In this document: piece by piece, positions 36,373-49,253 of the stretch
Layout of the letters: the number at the start of each line of letters is the position of its first letter
How positions within the stretch are numbered: position 1 is the first letter of the stretch
Source: Osmia lignaria lignaria
Lineage: Eukaryota > Arthropoda > Insecta > Hymenoptera > Megachilidae
NCBI RefSeq assembly: GCF_051020975.1
Contig: NW_027478168.1
Span: 558,001-622,000 of the forward strand
Direction of reading: 5' to 3'
DNA: 64,000 nt
Notes under the pieces: model-generated
What the model was told of the DNA's origin: nothing
Databases searched by the model: none
What the model saw: the letters and a program-made list of their open reading frames with translations, nothing else
Translations under genes and position numbers: made by a program

Positions 36373-38627
36373 TGATCAAAAAATATCATAGAACCTAAAA
36401 AGTAGGAAACCTAAATTTCTACAAAAAAGGTCTCTCAACATTTTGCCGTAGCTCGCTTCGTTTCCGAGATATTTACAGATTTATCTCAAGGGAAGGGGCC
36501 TGACGGACATATTTCGAAATATTTCTTCTTCTTGTTGTTCTTCTTCTGCACAGCTAAGCTGGAAGTGGCATTTGCAGCTCGCAATAGTGCAGAGTTATCT
36601 CAAAGAAAGGGGCCACGGTGTTTCTGTACCTCTATTATGTTGGTGCAGCTTCGGAGCTTTTAAATATCTTGATATATCTCGAGAACTACGCATCTGATCA
36701 AAAAATATCATAGAACATGAAAAGTAGGAAACTTAATTCTCTACAAAAAAGGTCTCTTAACATTTTGCCATAGCTCGCTTCGTTTCCGAGATATTTGCAG
36801 ATTTATCTCAAGGGAAGGGGCCTGACGGACATATTTCGAGATATTTCTTCTTCTTGTTGTTCTTCTTCTGCACAGCTAAGCTGGAAGTGGCATTTGCAGC
36901 TCGCAATAGTGCAGAGTTATCTCAAGGAAAGGGGCCACGGTGTTTCTGTATCTCTATTATGTTGGTGCGGCTTCGGAACTTTTAAATATCTCGATATATC
37001 TCGAAAACTACGCTTCTGATCAAAAAATATTAGAGAACGTAAATTGTAGGAAACATAATTCTCTACAAAAAAGGTCTCTTAACATTTTGCTATAGCTCGC
37101 TTCGTTTCCGAGATATTTGCAGATTTATCTCAAGGGAAGGGGCCTGACGGACATATTTCGAGATATTTCTTCTTCTTGTTGTTCTTCTTCTCCACAGCTA
37201 AGCTGGAAGTAGCATTTGCAGCTCGCAATAGTGCAGAGTTATCTCAAAGAAAGGGGCCACGGTGTTTCTGTATCTCTATTATGTTGGTGCGGCTTCGGAA
37301 CTTTTAAGTATCTCGATATATCTCGAGAACTACGCATCTGATCAAAAAATATCATAGAACATAAAAAGTAGGAAACTTAATTCTCTACAAATAAGGTCTC
37401 TTAACATTTTGCCATAGCTCGCTTCGTTTCCGAGATATTTGCAGATTTATCTCAAGGGACGGGGCCTGACGGACATATTTCGAGATATTTCTTCTTCTTG
37501 TTGTTCTTCTTCTGCACAGCTAAGCTGGAAGTGGCATTTGCAGCTCGCAATAGTGCAGAGTTATCTAAAAGAAAGGGGCAACGGTGTTTCTGTATCTCTA
37601 TTATGTTCGTGGAGCTTCGGAACTTTTAAATATCTTGATATATCTCGAAAACTACGCTTCTGATCAAAAAATATCAGAGAACGTAAATTGTAAGAAACAT
37701 AATTCTCTACAAAAAAGGTCTCTTAACATTTTGCCATAGCTCGCTTCGTTTCCGAGATATTTGCAGATTTATCTCAAGGGAAGGGGCCTGACGGACATAT
37801 TTCGAGATATTTCTTCTTCTTGTTGTTCTTCTTCTGCACAGCTAAGCTGGAAGTGGCATTTGCAGCTCGCAATAGTGCAGAGTTATCTAAAAGAAAGGGG
37901 CAACGGTGTTTCTGTATCTCTATTATGTTCGTGGAGCTTCGGAACTTTTAAATATCTTGATATATCTCGAAAACTACGCTTCTGATCAAAAAATATCAGA
38001 GAACGTAAATTGTAAGAAATATAATTCTCTGCAAAAAAGGTCTCTTAACATTTTGCCATAGCTCGCTTCGTTTCCGAGATATTTGCAGATTTATCTCAAG
38101 GGAAGGGGCCTGACGGACATATTTCGAGATATTTCTTCTTCTTGTTGTTCTTCTTCTGCACAGCTAAGCTGGAAGTGGCATTTGCAGCTCGCAATAGTGC
38201 AGAGTTATCTCAAAGAAAGGGGCCACGGTGTTTCTGTATCTCTATTATGTTGGTGCGGCTTCGGAACTTTTAAATATCTCGATATATCTCGAGAACTACC
38301 CATCTGATCAAAAAATATCATAGAACATAAAAAGTAGGAAACTTAATTCTCTACAAATAAGGTCTCTTAACATTTTGCCATAGCTCGCTTCGTTTCCGAG
38401 ATATTTCCAGATTTATCTCAAGGGAAGGGGCCTGACGGACATATTTCGAGATATTTCTTCTTCTTGTTGTTCTTCTTCTGCACAGCTAAGCTGGAAGTGG
38501 CATTTGCAGCTCGCAATAGTGCAGAGTTATCTCAAAGAAAGGGGCCACGGTGTTTCTGTATCTCTATTATGTTGGTGCGGCTTCGGAACTTTTAAATATC
38601 TCGATATATCTCGAAAACTACGCTTCT
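36373..38627. repeat. Second copy of the seven-unit repeat, flanked by chimeric units
   Basis: From about 36630 this matches from about 34376 at an offset of 2,254 bp (seven units). The first unit (36374-36695) has an F-type left part (AACCTAAAAAGTAGG, GCCGTAGC, CGAAATATTT) and the right part of the unit at 34120. The last unit (38306-38627) has the TTCCAG left part of 36052 and an F-type right end, leading to AACGGACCTTG. The block thus looks inserted into an F-type unit. Confidence 0.78.
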
Positions 38628-40559
38628 GATCAAAAAATATCATAGAACGGACCTTGTAGGAAACATAATTCTCTACAAAAAAGGTCTCTTAACATTTTGC
38701 CATAGCTCGCTTCGTTTCCGAGATATTTGCAGATTTATCTCAAGGGAAGGGGTCTGACGGACATATTTCGAGATATTTCTTCTTCTTGTTGTTCCTCTTC
38801 TGCACAGCTAAGCTGGAAGTGGCATTTGCAGCTCGCAATAGTGCAGAGTTATCGCAAAGAAAGGGGCCACGGTGTTTCTGTATCTCTATTATGTTGGTGC
38901 GGCTTCGGAACTTTTAAATATCTTGATATATCTCGAGAACTACGCATCTGATCAAAAAATATCATAGAACATAGAAAGTAGGAAACTTAATTCTCTACAA
39001 AAAAGGTCTCTTAACATTTTGCCATAGCTCGCTTCGTTTCCGAGATATTTGCAGATTTATCTCAAGGGAAGGGGCCCAACGGACATATTTCGAGATATTT
39101 CTTCTTCTTGTTGTTCTTCTTCTGCACAGCTAAACTGGAAGTGGCATTTCCAGATCGCAATAGTGCAGAGTTATCTCAAACAAAGGAGCCACGGTGTTTC
39201 TGTATCTCTATTATGTTGGTGCGGCTTCGGAACTTTTAAATATCTTAATATATCTCGAGAACTACGCATCTGATCAAAAAATATCATAGAACATAAAAAG
39301 TAGGAAACTTAATTCTCTACAAAAAAGGTCTCTTAAGATTTTGCCATAGCTCGCTTCGTTTCCGAGATATTTGCAGATTTATCTCAAGGGAAGGGGCCTG
39401 ACGGACATATTTCGAGATATTTCCTCTTCTTGTTGTTCTTCTTCTGCACAGCTAAGCTGGAAGTGGCATTTGCGGCTCGCACTAGTGCAGAGTTATCTCA
39501 AAGAAAGGGGCCACGGTGTTTCTGTATCTCTATTATGTTGGTGCAGCTTCAGAACTTTTAAATATCTTGATATATCTCGAGAACTACGCATCTGATCAAA
39601 AAATATCATGGAACATAAAAAGTAGAAAACTTAATTCTCTACAAAAAAGGTCTCTTAACATTTTGCCATAGCTCGCTTCGTTTCCGAGATATTTGCAGAT
39701 TTATCTCAAGGGAAGTGGCCTGACGGACATATTTCGAGATATTTCTTCTTCTTGTTGTTCTTCTTCTGCACAGCTAAGCTGGAAGTGGCATTTGCAGCTC
39801 GCAATAGTGCAGAGTTATCGCAAAGGAAGAGGCCACGGTGTTTCTGTACCTCTATTATGTTGGTGCAGCTTCGGAACTTTTAAATATCTTGATATATCTC
39901 GAGAACTACGCATCTGATCAAAAAATATCATAGAAGATAAAAAGTAAGAAACTTAATTCTCTACAAAAAAGGTCTCTTAACATTTTCCCATAGCTGGCAT
40001 CGTTTCCGAGATATTTGCAGATTTATCTCAAGGGAAGGGGCCTGACGGACATATTCCGAGATATTTCTTCTTCTTGTTGTTCCTCTTCTGCACAGCTAAG
40101 CTGGAAGTGGCATTTGCAGCTCGCAATAGTGCAGAGTTATCGCAAAGAAAGGGGCCACGGTGTTTCTGTATCTCTATTATGTTGGTGCGGCTTCGGAACT
40201 TTTAAATATCTTGATATATCTCGAGAACTACGCATCTGATCAAAAAATATCATAGAACCTAAAAAGTAGGAAACCTAAATTTCTACAAAAAAGGTCTCTC
40301 AACATTTTGCCGTAGCTCGCTTCGTTTCCGAGATATTTGCAGATTTATCTCAAGGGAAGGGGCCTGACGGACATATTTCGAAATATTTCTTATTCTTGTT
40401 GTTCTTCTTCTGCACAGCTAAGCTGGAAGTGGCATTTGCAGGTCGCAATAGTGCAGAGTTATCTCAAAGAAAGGGGCCACGGTGTTTCTGTATCTCTATT
40501 ATGTTGGTGCGGCTTCGGAACTTTTAAATATCTCGATATATCTCGAAAACTACGCTTCT
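38628..40559. repeat. 1,932-bp six-unit higher-order repeat, copy 1 (types A-F)
   Basis: Six distinguishable units in fixed order. A: AACGGACCTTG, GGGGTCTGACGG. B: ATAGAAAGTAGG, GGCCCAACGG, CAGATCGC, AACAAAGGAGCC. C: CTTAAGATT, TTTCCTCTTC, GCAGCTTCAG. D: CATGGAAC, GAAGTGGCC, AAGGAAGAGGCC. E: AAGATAAAAAGTAAG, CCCATAGCTGGC, ATTCCGAG. F: AACCTAAAAAG, GCCGTAGC, CGAAATATTTC, CAGGTCGC. The series repeats immediately at 40560. I saw no difference between the two copies on reading them side by side, far closer than the similarity between A-F themselves. Confidence 0.9.
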
Positions 40560-42491
40560 GATCAAAAAATATCATAGAACGGACCTTGTAGGAAACATAA
40601 TTCTCTACAAAAAAGGTCTCTTAACATTTTGCCATAGCTCGCTTCGTTTCCGAGATATTTGCAGATTTATCTCAAGGGAAGGGGTCTGACGGACATATTT
40701 CGAGATATTTCTTCTTCTTGTTGTTCCTCTTCTGCACAGCTAAGCTGGAAGTGGCATTTGCAGCTCGCAATAGTGCAGAGTTATCGCAAAGAAAGGGGCC
40801 ACGGTGTTTCTGTATCTCTATTATGTTGGTGCGGCTTCGGAACTTTTAAATATCTTGATATATCTCGAGAACTACGCATCTGATCAAAAAATATCATAGA
40901 ACATAGAAAGTAGGAAACTTAATTCTCTACAAAAAAGGTCTCTTAACATTTTGCCATAGCTCGCTTCGTTTCCGAGATATTTGCAGATTTATCTCAAGGG
41001 AAGGGGCCCAACGGACATATTTCGAGATATTTCTTCTTCTTGTTGTTCTTCTTCTGCACAGCTAAACTGGAAGTGGCATTTCCAGATCGCAATAGTGCAG
41101 AGTTATCTCAAACAAAGGAGCCACGGTGTTTCTGTATCTCTATTATGTTGGTGCGGCTTCGGAACTTTTAAATATCTTAATATATCTCGAGAACTACGCA
41201 TCTGATCAAAAAATATCATAGAACATAAAAAGTAGGAAACTTAATTCTCTACAAAAAAGGTCTCTTAAGATTTTGCCATAGCTCGCTTCGTTTCCGAGAT
41301 ATTTGCAGATTTATCTCAAGGGAAGGGGCCTGACGGACATATTTCGAGATATTTCCTCTTCTTGTTGTTCTTCTTCTGCACAGCTAAGCTGGAAGTGGCA
41401 TTTGCGGCTCGCACTAGTGCAGAGTTATCTCAAAGAAAGGGGCCACGGTGTTTCTGTATCTCTATTATGTTGGTGCAGCTTCAGAACTTTTAAATATCTT
41501 GATATATCTCGAGAACTACGCATCTGATCAAAAAATATCATGGAACATAAAAAGTAGAAAACTTAATTCTCTACAAAAAAGGTCTCTTAACATTTTGCCA
41601 TAGCTCGCTTCGTTTCCGAGATATTTGCAGATTTATCTCAAGGGAAGTGGCCTGACGGACATATTTCGAGATATTTCTTCTTCTTGTTGTTCTTCTTCTG
41701 CACAGCTAAGCTGGAAGTGGCATTTGCAGCTCGCAATAGTGCAGAGTTATCGCAAAGGAAGAGGCCACGGTGTTTCTGTACCTCTATTATGTTGGTGCAG
41801 CTTCGGAACTTTTAAATATCTTGATATATCTCGAGAACTACGCATCTGATCAAAAAATATCATAGAAGATAAAAAGTAAGAAACTTAATTCTCTACAAAA
41901 AAGGTCTCTTAACATTTTCCCATAGCTGGCATCGTTTCCGAGATATTTGCAGATTTATCTCAAGGGAAGGGGCCTGACGGACATATTCCGAGATATTTCT
42001 TCTTCTTGTTGTTCCTCTTCTGCACAGCTAAGCTGGAAGTGGCATTTGCAGCTCGCAATAGTGCAGAGTTATCGCAAAGAAAGGGGCCACGGTGTTTCTG
42101 TATCTCTATTATGTTGGTGCGGCTTCGGAACTTTTAAATATCTTGATATATCTCGAGAACTACGCATCTGATCAAAAAATATCATAGAACCTAAAAAGTA
42201 GGAAACCTAAATTTCTACAAAAAAGGTCTCTCAACATTTTGCCGTAGCTCGCTTCGTTTCCGAGATATTTGCAGATTTATCTCAAGGGAAGGGGCCTGAC
42301 GGACATATTTCGAAATATTTCTTATTCTTGTTGTTCTTCTTCTGCACAGCTAAGCTGGAAGTGGCATTTGCAGGTCGCAATAGTGCAGAGTTATCTCAAA
42401 GAAAGGGGCCACGGTGTTTCTGTATCTCTATTATGTTGGTGCGGCTTCGGAACTTTTAAATATCTCGATATATCTCGAAAACTACGCTTCT
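40560..42491. repeat. 1,932-bp six-unit higher-order repeat, copy 2 (types A-F)
   Basis: Unit-by-unit repeat of 38628-40559 with all A-F markers in the same order and no difference I could see. Such a gradient, with near-identity between blocks and clear divergence between neighbouring units, is the signature of a recently amplified higher-order repeat. Confidence 0.9.
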
Positions 42492-44101
42492 GATCAAAAA
42501 ATATCATAGAACGGACCTTGTAGGAAACATAATTCTCTACAAAAAAGGTCTCTTAACATTTTGCCATAGCTCGCTTCGTTTCCGAGATATTTGCAGATTT
42601 ATCTCAAGGGAAGGGGTCTGACGGACATATTTCGAGATATTTCTTCTTCTTGTTGTTCCTCTTCTGCACAGCTAAGCTGGAAGTGGCATTTGCAGCTCGC
42701 AATAGTGCAGAGTTATCGCAAAGAAAGGGGCCACGGTGTTTCTGTATCTCTATTATGTTGGTGCGGCTTCGGAACTTTTAAATATCTTGATATATCTCGA
42801 GAACTACGCATCTGATCAAAAAATATCATAGAACATAGAAAGTAGGAAACTTAATTCTCTACAAAAAAGGTCTCTTAACATTTTGCCATAGCTCGCTTCG
42901 TTTCCGAGATATTTGCAGATTTATCTCAAGGGAAGGGGCCCAACGGACATATTTCGAGATATTTCTTCTTCTTGTTGTTCTTCTTCTGCACAGCTAAACT
43001 GGAAGTGGCATTTCCAGATCGCAATAGTGCAGAGTTATCTCAAACAAAGGAGCCACGGTGTTTCTGTATCTCTATTATGTTGGTGCGGCTTCGGAACTTT
43101 TAAATATCTTAATATATCTCGAGAACTACGCATCTGATCAAAAAATATCATAGAACATAAAAAGTAGGAAACTTAATTCTCTACAAAAAAGGTCTCTTAA
43201 GATTTTGCCATAGCTCGCTTCGTTTCCGAGATATTTGCAGATTTATCTCAAGGGAAGGGGCCTGACGGACATATTTCGAGATATTTCCTCTTCTTGTTGT
43301 TCTTCTTCTGCACAGCTAAGCTGGAAGTGGCATTTGCGGCTCGCACTAGTGCAGAGTTATCTCAAAGAAAGGGGCCACGGTGTTTCTGTATCTCTATTAT
43401 GTTGGTGCAGCTTCAGAACTTTTAAATATCTTGATATATCTCGAGAACTACGCATCTGATCAAAAAATATCATGGAACATAAAAAGTAGAAAACTTAATT
43501 CTCTACAAAAAAGGTCTCTTAACATTTTGCCATAGCTCGCTTCGTTTCCGAGATATTTGCAGATTTATCTCAAGGGAAGTGGCCTGACGGACATATTTCG
43601 AGATATTTCTTCTTCTTGTTGTTCTTCTTCTGCACAGCTAAGCTGGAAGTGGCATTTGCAGCTCGCAATAGTGCAGAGTTATCGCAAAGGAGGAGGCCAC
43701 GATGTTTCTGTACCTCTATTATGTTGGTGCAGCTTCGGAACTTTTAAATATCTTGATATATCTCGAGAACTACGCATCTGATCAAAAAATATCATAGAAG
43801 ATAAAAAGTAAGAAACTTAATTCTCTACAAAAAAGGTCTCTTAACATTTTCCCATAGCTGGCATCGTTTCCGAGATATTTGCAGATTTATCTCAAGGGAA
43901 GGGGCCTGACGGACATATTCCGAGATATTTCTTCTTCTTGTTGTTCCTCTTCTGCACAGCTAAGCTGGAAGTGGCATTTGCAGCTCGCAATAGTGCAGAG
44001 TTATCGCAAAGAAAGGGGCCACGGTGTTTCTGTATCTCTATTATGTTGGTGCGGCTTCGGAACTTTTAAATATCTTGATATATCTCGAGAACTACGCATC
44101 T
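42492..44101. repeat. Six-unit repeat, copy 3, lacking type F
   Basis: Types A to E recur in order, with a few private changes in D (AAAGGAGGAGGCCACGATG near 43690). The E unit (43780-44101) leads into a B-type linker (ATAGAAAGTAGG) instead of the F linker (AACCTAAAAAG). Its right end is therefore A-like and the unit is an E/A chimera. F is absent from here on. Confidence 0.85.
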
Positions 44102-45389
44102 GATCAAAAAATATCATAGAACATAGAAAGTAGGAAACTTAATTCTCTACAAAAAAGGTCTCTTAACATTTTGCCATAGCTCGCTTCCTTTCCGAGATAT
44201 TTGCAGATTTATCTCAAGGGAAGGGGCCCAACGGACATATTTCGAGATATTTCTTCTTCTTGTTGTTCTTCTTCTGCACAGCTAAACTGGAAGTGGCATT
44301 TCCAGATCGCAATAGTGCAGAGTTATCTCAAACAAAGGAGCCACGGTGTTTCTGTATCTCTATTATGTTGGTGCGGCTTCGGAACTTTTAAATATCTTGA
44401 TATATCTCGAGAACTACGCATCTGATCAAAAAATATCATGGAACATAAAAAGTAGAAAACTTAATTCTCTACAAAAAAGGTCTCTTAACATTTTGCCATA
44501 GCTCGCTTCGTTTCCGAGATATTTGCAGATTTATCTCAAGGGAAGTGGCCTGACGGACATATTTCGAGATATTTCTTCTTCTCGTTGTTCTTCTTCTGCA
44601 CAGCTAAGCTGGAAGTGGCATTTGCAGCTCGCAATAGTGCAGAGTTATCGCAAAGGAAGAGGCCACGGTGTTTCTGTACCTCTATTATGTTGGTGCAGCT
44701 TCGGAACTTTTAAATATCTTGATATATCTCGAGAACTACGCATCTGATCAAAAAATATCATAGAAGATAAAAAGTAAGAAACTTAATTCTCTACAAAAAA
44801 GGTCTCTTAACATTTTCCCATAGCTGGCATCGTTTCCGAGATATTTGCAGATTTATCTCAAGGGAAGGGGCCTGACGGACATATTCCGAGATATTTCTTC
44901 TTCTTGTTGTTCCTCTTCTGCACAGCTAAGCTGGAAGTGGCATTTGCAGCTCGCAATAGTGCAGAGTTATCGCAAAGAAAGGGGCCACGGTGTTTCTGTA
45001 TCTCTATTATGTTGGTGCGGCTTCGGAACTTTTAAATATCTTGATATATCTCGAGAACTACGCATCTGATCAAAAAATATCATAGAACATAGAAAGTAGG
45101 AAACTTAATTCTCTACAAAAAAGGTCTCTTAACGTTTTGCCATAGCTCGCTTCGTTTCCGAGATATTTGCAGATTTATCTCAAGGGAAGGGGCCCAACGG
45201 ACATATTTCGAGATATTTCTTCTTCTTGTTGTTCTTCTTCTGCACAGCTAAACTGGAAGTGGCATTTCCAGATCGCAATAGTGCAGAGTTATCTCAAACA
45301 AAGGAGCCACGGTGTTTCTGTATCTCTATTATGTTGGTGCGGCTTCGGAACTTTTAAATATCTTGATATATCTCGAGGACTACGCATCT
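44102..45389. repeat. Breakdown of the six-unit repeat: B/C, D, E/A, B
   Basis: The order collapses to a three-unit period (B, D, E). The first unit has the B left part (GGCCCAACGG, CAGATCGC, AACAAAGGAGCC, GCGGCTTCGG to 44382) but the C right end: CTTGATA at 44396, where intact B has CTTAATA, and CATGGAAC followed by AGTAGAAAAC. A single B/C exchange removing one unit explains this. The D unit that follows is changed at CTTCTCGTTG near 44580. Confidence 0.82.
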
Positions 45390-48300
45390 GATCAAAAAAT
45401 ATCATAGAACATAAAAAGTAGAAAACTTAATTCTCTACAAAAAAGGTCTCTTAACATTTTGCCATAGCTCGCTTCGTTTCCGAGATATTTGCAGATATAT
45501 CTCAAGGGAAGGGGCCTGACGGACATATTTCGAGATATTTCTTCTTCTTGTTGTTCTTCTTCTGCACAGCTAAACTGGAAGTCGCATTTCCAGGTCGCAA
45601 TAGTGCAGAGTTATCTCAAACAAAGGAGCCACGGTGTTTCTGTATCTCTATTATGTTGGTGCGGCTTCGGAACTTTTAAATATCTCGATATATCTCGAGA
45701 ACTACGCATCTGATCAAAAAATATCATAGAACATAAAAAGTAGGAAACTTAATTCTCTACAAATAAGGTCTCTTAAGATTTTGCCATAGCTTGCTTGGTT
45801 TCCGAGATATTTGCAGATTTATCTCAAGGGAAGGGGCCTGACGGACATATTTCGAGATATTTCTTCTTCTTGTTGTTCTTCTTCTGCACAGCTAAGCTGG
45901 AAGTGGCATTTGCAGCTCGCAATAGTGCAGAGTTATCGCAAAGAAAGGGGCCACGGTGTTTCTGTATCTCTATTATGTTGGTGCGGCATCGGAACTTTTA
46001 AATATCTTGATATATCTTGAGAACTACGCATCTGATCAAAAAATATCATAGAACATAAAAAGTAGGAAACTTAATTATCTACAAAAAAGGTATCTTAACA
46101 TTTTGCCATAGCTCGCTTCGTTTCCGAGATATTTGCAGATGTATCTCAAGGGAAGGGGCCTGACGGACATATTTCGAGATATTTCTTCTTCTTGTTGTTC
46201 TTCTTCTGCACAGCTAAGCTGGAAGTGGCATTTGCAGCTCGCAATAGTGCAGAGTTATCGCAAAGGAAGAGGCCACGGTGTTTCTGTACCTCTATTATGT
46301 TGGTGCAGCTTCGGAACTTTTAAATATCTTGATATATCTCGAGAACTACGCATCTGATCAAAAAATATCATAGAAGATAAAAAGTAGGAAACTTAATTCT
46401 CTACAAAAAAGGTCTCTTAACATTTTCCCATAGCTGGCATCGTTTCCGAGATATTTGCAGATTTATATCAAGGGAAGGGGCCTGACGGACATATTTCGAG
46501 ATATTTCTTCTTCTTGTTGTTCTTCTTCTGCACAGCTAAGCTGGAAGTGGCATTTGCAGCTCGCAATAGTGCAGAGTTATCTAAAAGAAAGGGGCCACGG
46601 TGTTTCTGTATCTCTATTATGTTGGTGCGGCTTCGGAACTTTTAGATATCTCGATATATCTCGAAAACTACGCTTCTGATCAAAAAATATCAGAGAACGT
46701 AAATTGTAGGAAACATAATTCTCTACAAAAAAGGTCTCTTAACATTTTGCCATAGCTCGCTTCGTTTCCGAGATATTTGCAGATTTATCTCAAGGGAAGG
46801 GGCCTGACGGACATATTTCGAGATATTTCTTCTTCTTGTTGTTCTTCTTCTCCACAGCTAAGCTGGAAGTAGCATTTGCAGCTCGCAATAGTGCAGAGTT
46901 ATCTCAAAGAAAGGGGCCACGGTGTTTCTGTATCTCCATTATGTTGGTGCGGCTTCGGAACTTTTAAATATCTCGATATATCACGAGAACTACGCATCTG
47001 ATCAAAAAATATCATAGAACATAAAAAGTAGGAAACTTAATTCTCTACAAATAAGGTCTCTCCACATTTTGCCATAGCTTGCTTCGTTTCCGAGATATTT
47101 GCAGATTTATCTCAAGGGAAGGGGCCTGACGGACATATTTCGAGATATTTCTTCTTCTTGTTGTTCTTCTTCTGCACAGCTATGCTGGAAGTGGCATTTG
47201 CAGCTCGCAATAGTGCAGAGTTATCTCAAAGAAAGGGGCCACGGTGTTTCTGTACCTCTATTATGTTGGTGCAGCTTCGGAGCTTTTAAATATCTTGATA
47301 TATCTCGAGAACTACGCATCTGATCAAAAAATATGATAGAACATAAAAAGTAGGAAACTTAATTCTCTACAAAAAAGGTCTCTTAACATTTTGCCATAGC
47401 TCGCTTCGTTTCCGAGATATTTGCAGATTTATCTCAAGGGAAGGGGCCTGACGGACATATTTCGAGATATTTCTTCTTCTTGTTGTTCTTCTTCTGCACA
47501 GCTAAGCTGGAAGTGGCATTTGCAGCTCGCAATAGTGCAGAGTTATCTCAAGGAAAGGGGCCACGGTGTTTCTGTATCTCTATTATGTTGGTGCGGCTTC
47601 GGAACTTTTAAATATCTCGATATATCTCGAAAACTACGCTTCTGATCAAAAAATATTATAGAACGTAAATTGTAGGAAACATAATTCTCTACAAAAAAGG
47701 TCTCTTAACATTTTGCTATAGCTCGCTTCGTTTCCGAGATATTTGCAGATTTATCTCAAGGGAAGGGGCCTGACGGACATATTTCGAGATATTTCTTCTT
47801 CTTGTTGTTCTTCTTCTGCACAGCTAAGCTGGAAGTGGCATTTGCAGCTCGCAATAGTGCAGAGTTATCTAAAAGAAAGGGGCAACGGTGTTTCTGTATC
47901 TCTATTATGTTCGTGGAGCTTCGGAACTTTTAAATATCTTGATATATCTCGAAAACTACGCTTCTGATCAAAAAATATCAGAGAACGTAAATTGTAAGAA
48001 ATATAATTCTCTACAAAAAAGGTCTCTTAACATTTTGCCATAGCTCGCTTCGTTTCCGAGATATTTGCAGATTTATCTCAAGGGAAGGGGCCTGACGGAC
48101 ATATTTCGAGATATTTCTTCTTCTTGTTGTTCTTCTTCTGCACAGCTAAGCTGGAAGTGGCATTTGCAGCTCGCAATAGTGCAGAGTTATCTCAAAGAAA
48201 GGGGCCACGGTGTTTCTGTATCTCTATTATGTTGGTGCGGCTTCGGAACTTTTAAATATCTCGATATATCTCGAAAACTACGCTTCTGATCAAAAAATAT

Positions 48301-49253
48301 CATAGAACATATATTGTAGGAAACATAATTGTCTACAAAAAAGGTCTCTTAACGTTTTGCCATAGCTCGCTTCGTTTCCGAGATATTTGCAGATATATCT
48401 CAAGGGAAGGGGCCTGACGGACATATTTCGAGATATTTCTTCTTCTTGTTGTTCTTCTCCTGCACAGCTAAACTGGAAGTGGCATTTCCAGCTCGCAATA
48501 GTGCAGAGTTATCTCAAAGAAAGGGGCCACGGTGTTTCTGTATCTCTATTATGTTGGTGCGGCTTCGGAACTTTTAAATATCTTGATATATCTCGAGAAC
48601 TACACATCTGATCAAAAAATATCACAGAACATAAAAAGTAGGAAACTTAATTCTCTACAAAAAAGGTCTCTTAACATTTTGCCATAGCTCGCTTCGTTTC
48701 CGAGATATTTGCAGATTTATCTCAAGGGAAGGAGCCTGACGGACATATTTCGAGATATTTCTTCTTCTTGTTGTTCTTCTTCTGCACAGCTAAGCTGGAA
48801 GTGGCATTTGCGGGTCGCACTAGTGCAGAGTTATCTCAAAGAAAGGGGCCACGGTGTTTCTGTATCTCTATTATGTTGGTGCGGCTTCGGAACTTTTAAA
48901 TATCTCGATATATCTCGAAAACTACGCTTCTGATCAAAAAATATCATAGAACATATATTGTAGGAAACGTAATTCTCTACAAAAAAGGTCTCTTAACGTT
49001 TTGCCATAGCTCGCTTCGTTTCCGAGATATTTGCAGATATATCTCAAGGGAAGGGGCCTGACGGACATATTTCGAGATATTTCTTCTTCTTGTTGTTCTT
49101 CTTCTGCACAGCTAAACTGGAAGTGGCATTTCCAGCTCGCAATAGTGCAGAGTTATCTCAAAGAAAGGGGCCACGGTGTTTCTGTATCTCTATTATGTTG
49201 GTGCGGCTTCGGAACTTTTGAATATCTTGATATATCTCGAGAACTACGCATCT
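45390..49253. repeat. Mosaic block with a relic of the 33-36 kb series
   Basis: Twelve units. Those from 46678 to about 47965 carry TCCACAG with GAAGTAGC, CAGCTTCGGAGC, TTGCTATAGC and GTTCGTGGAGC, matching 33798-35085 at an offset of 12,880 bp (40 units). The unit 47644-47965 joins the TTGCTATAGC left part of one parent to the GTTCGTGGAGC right part of the next. The last units alternate between AACTGG/TTTCCAG bodies and ACTAGTGC bodies. Confidence 0.75.
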
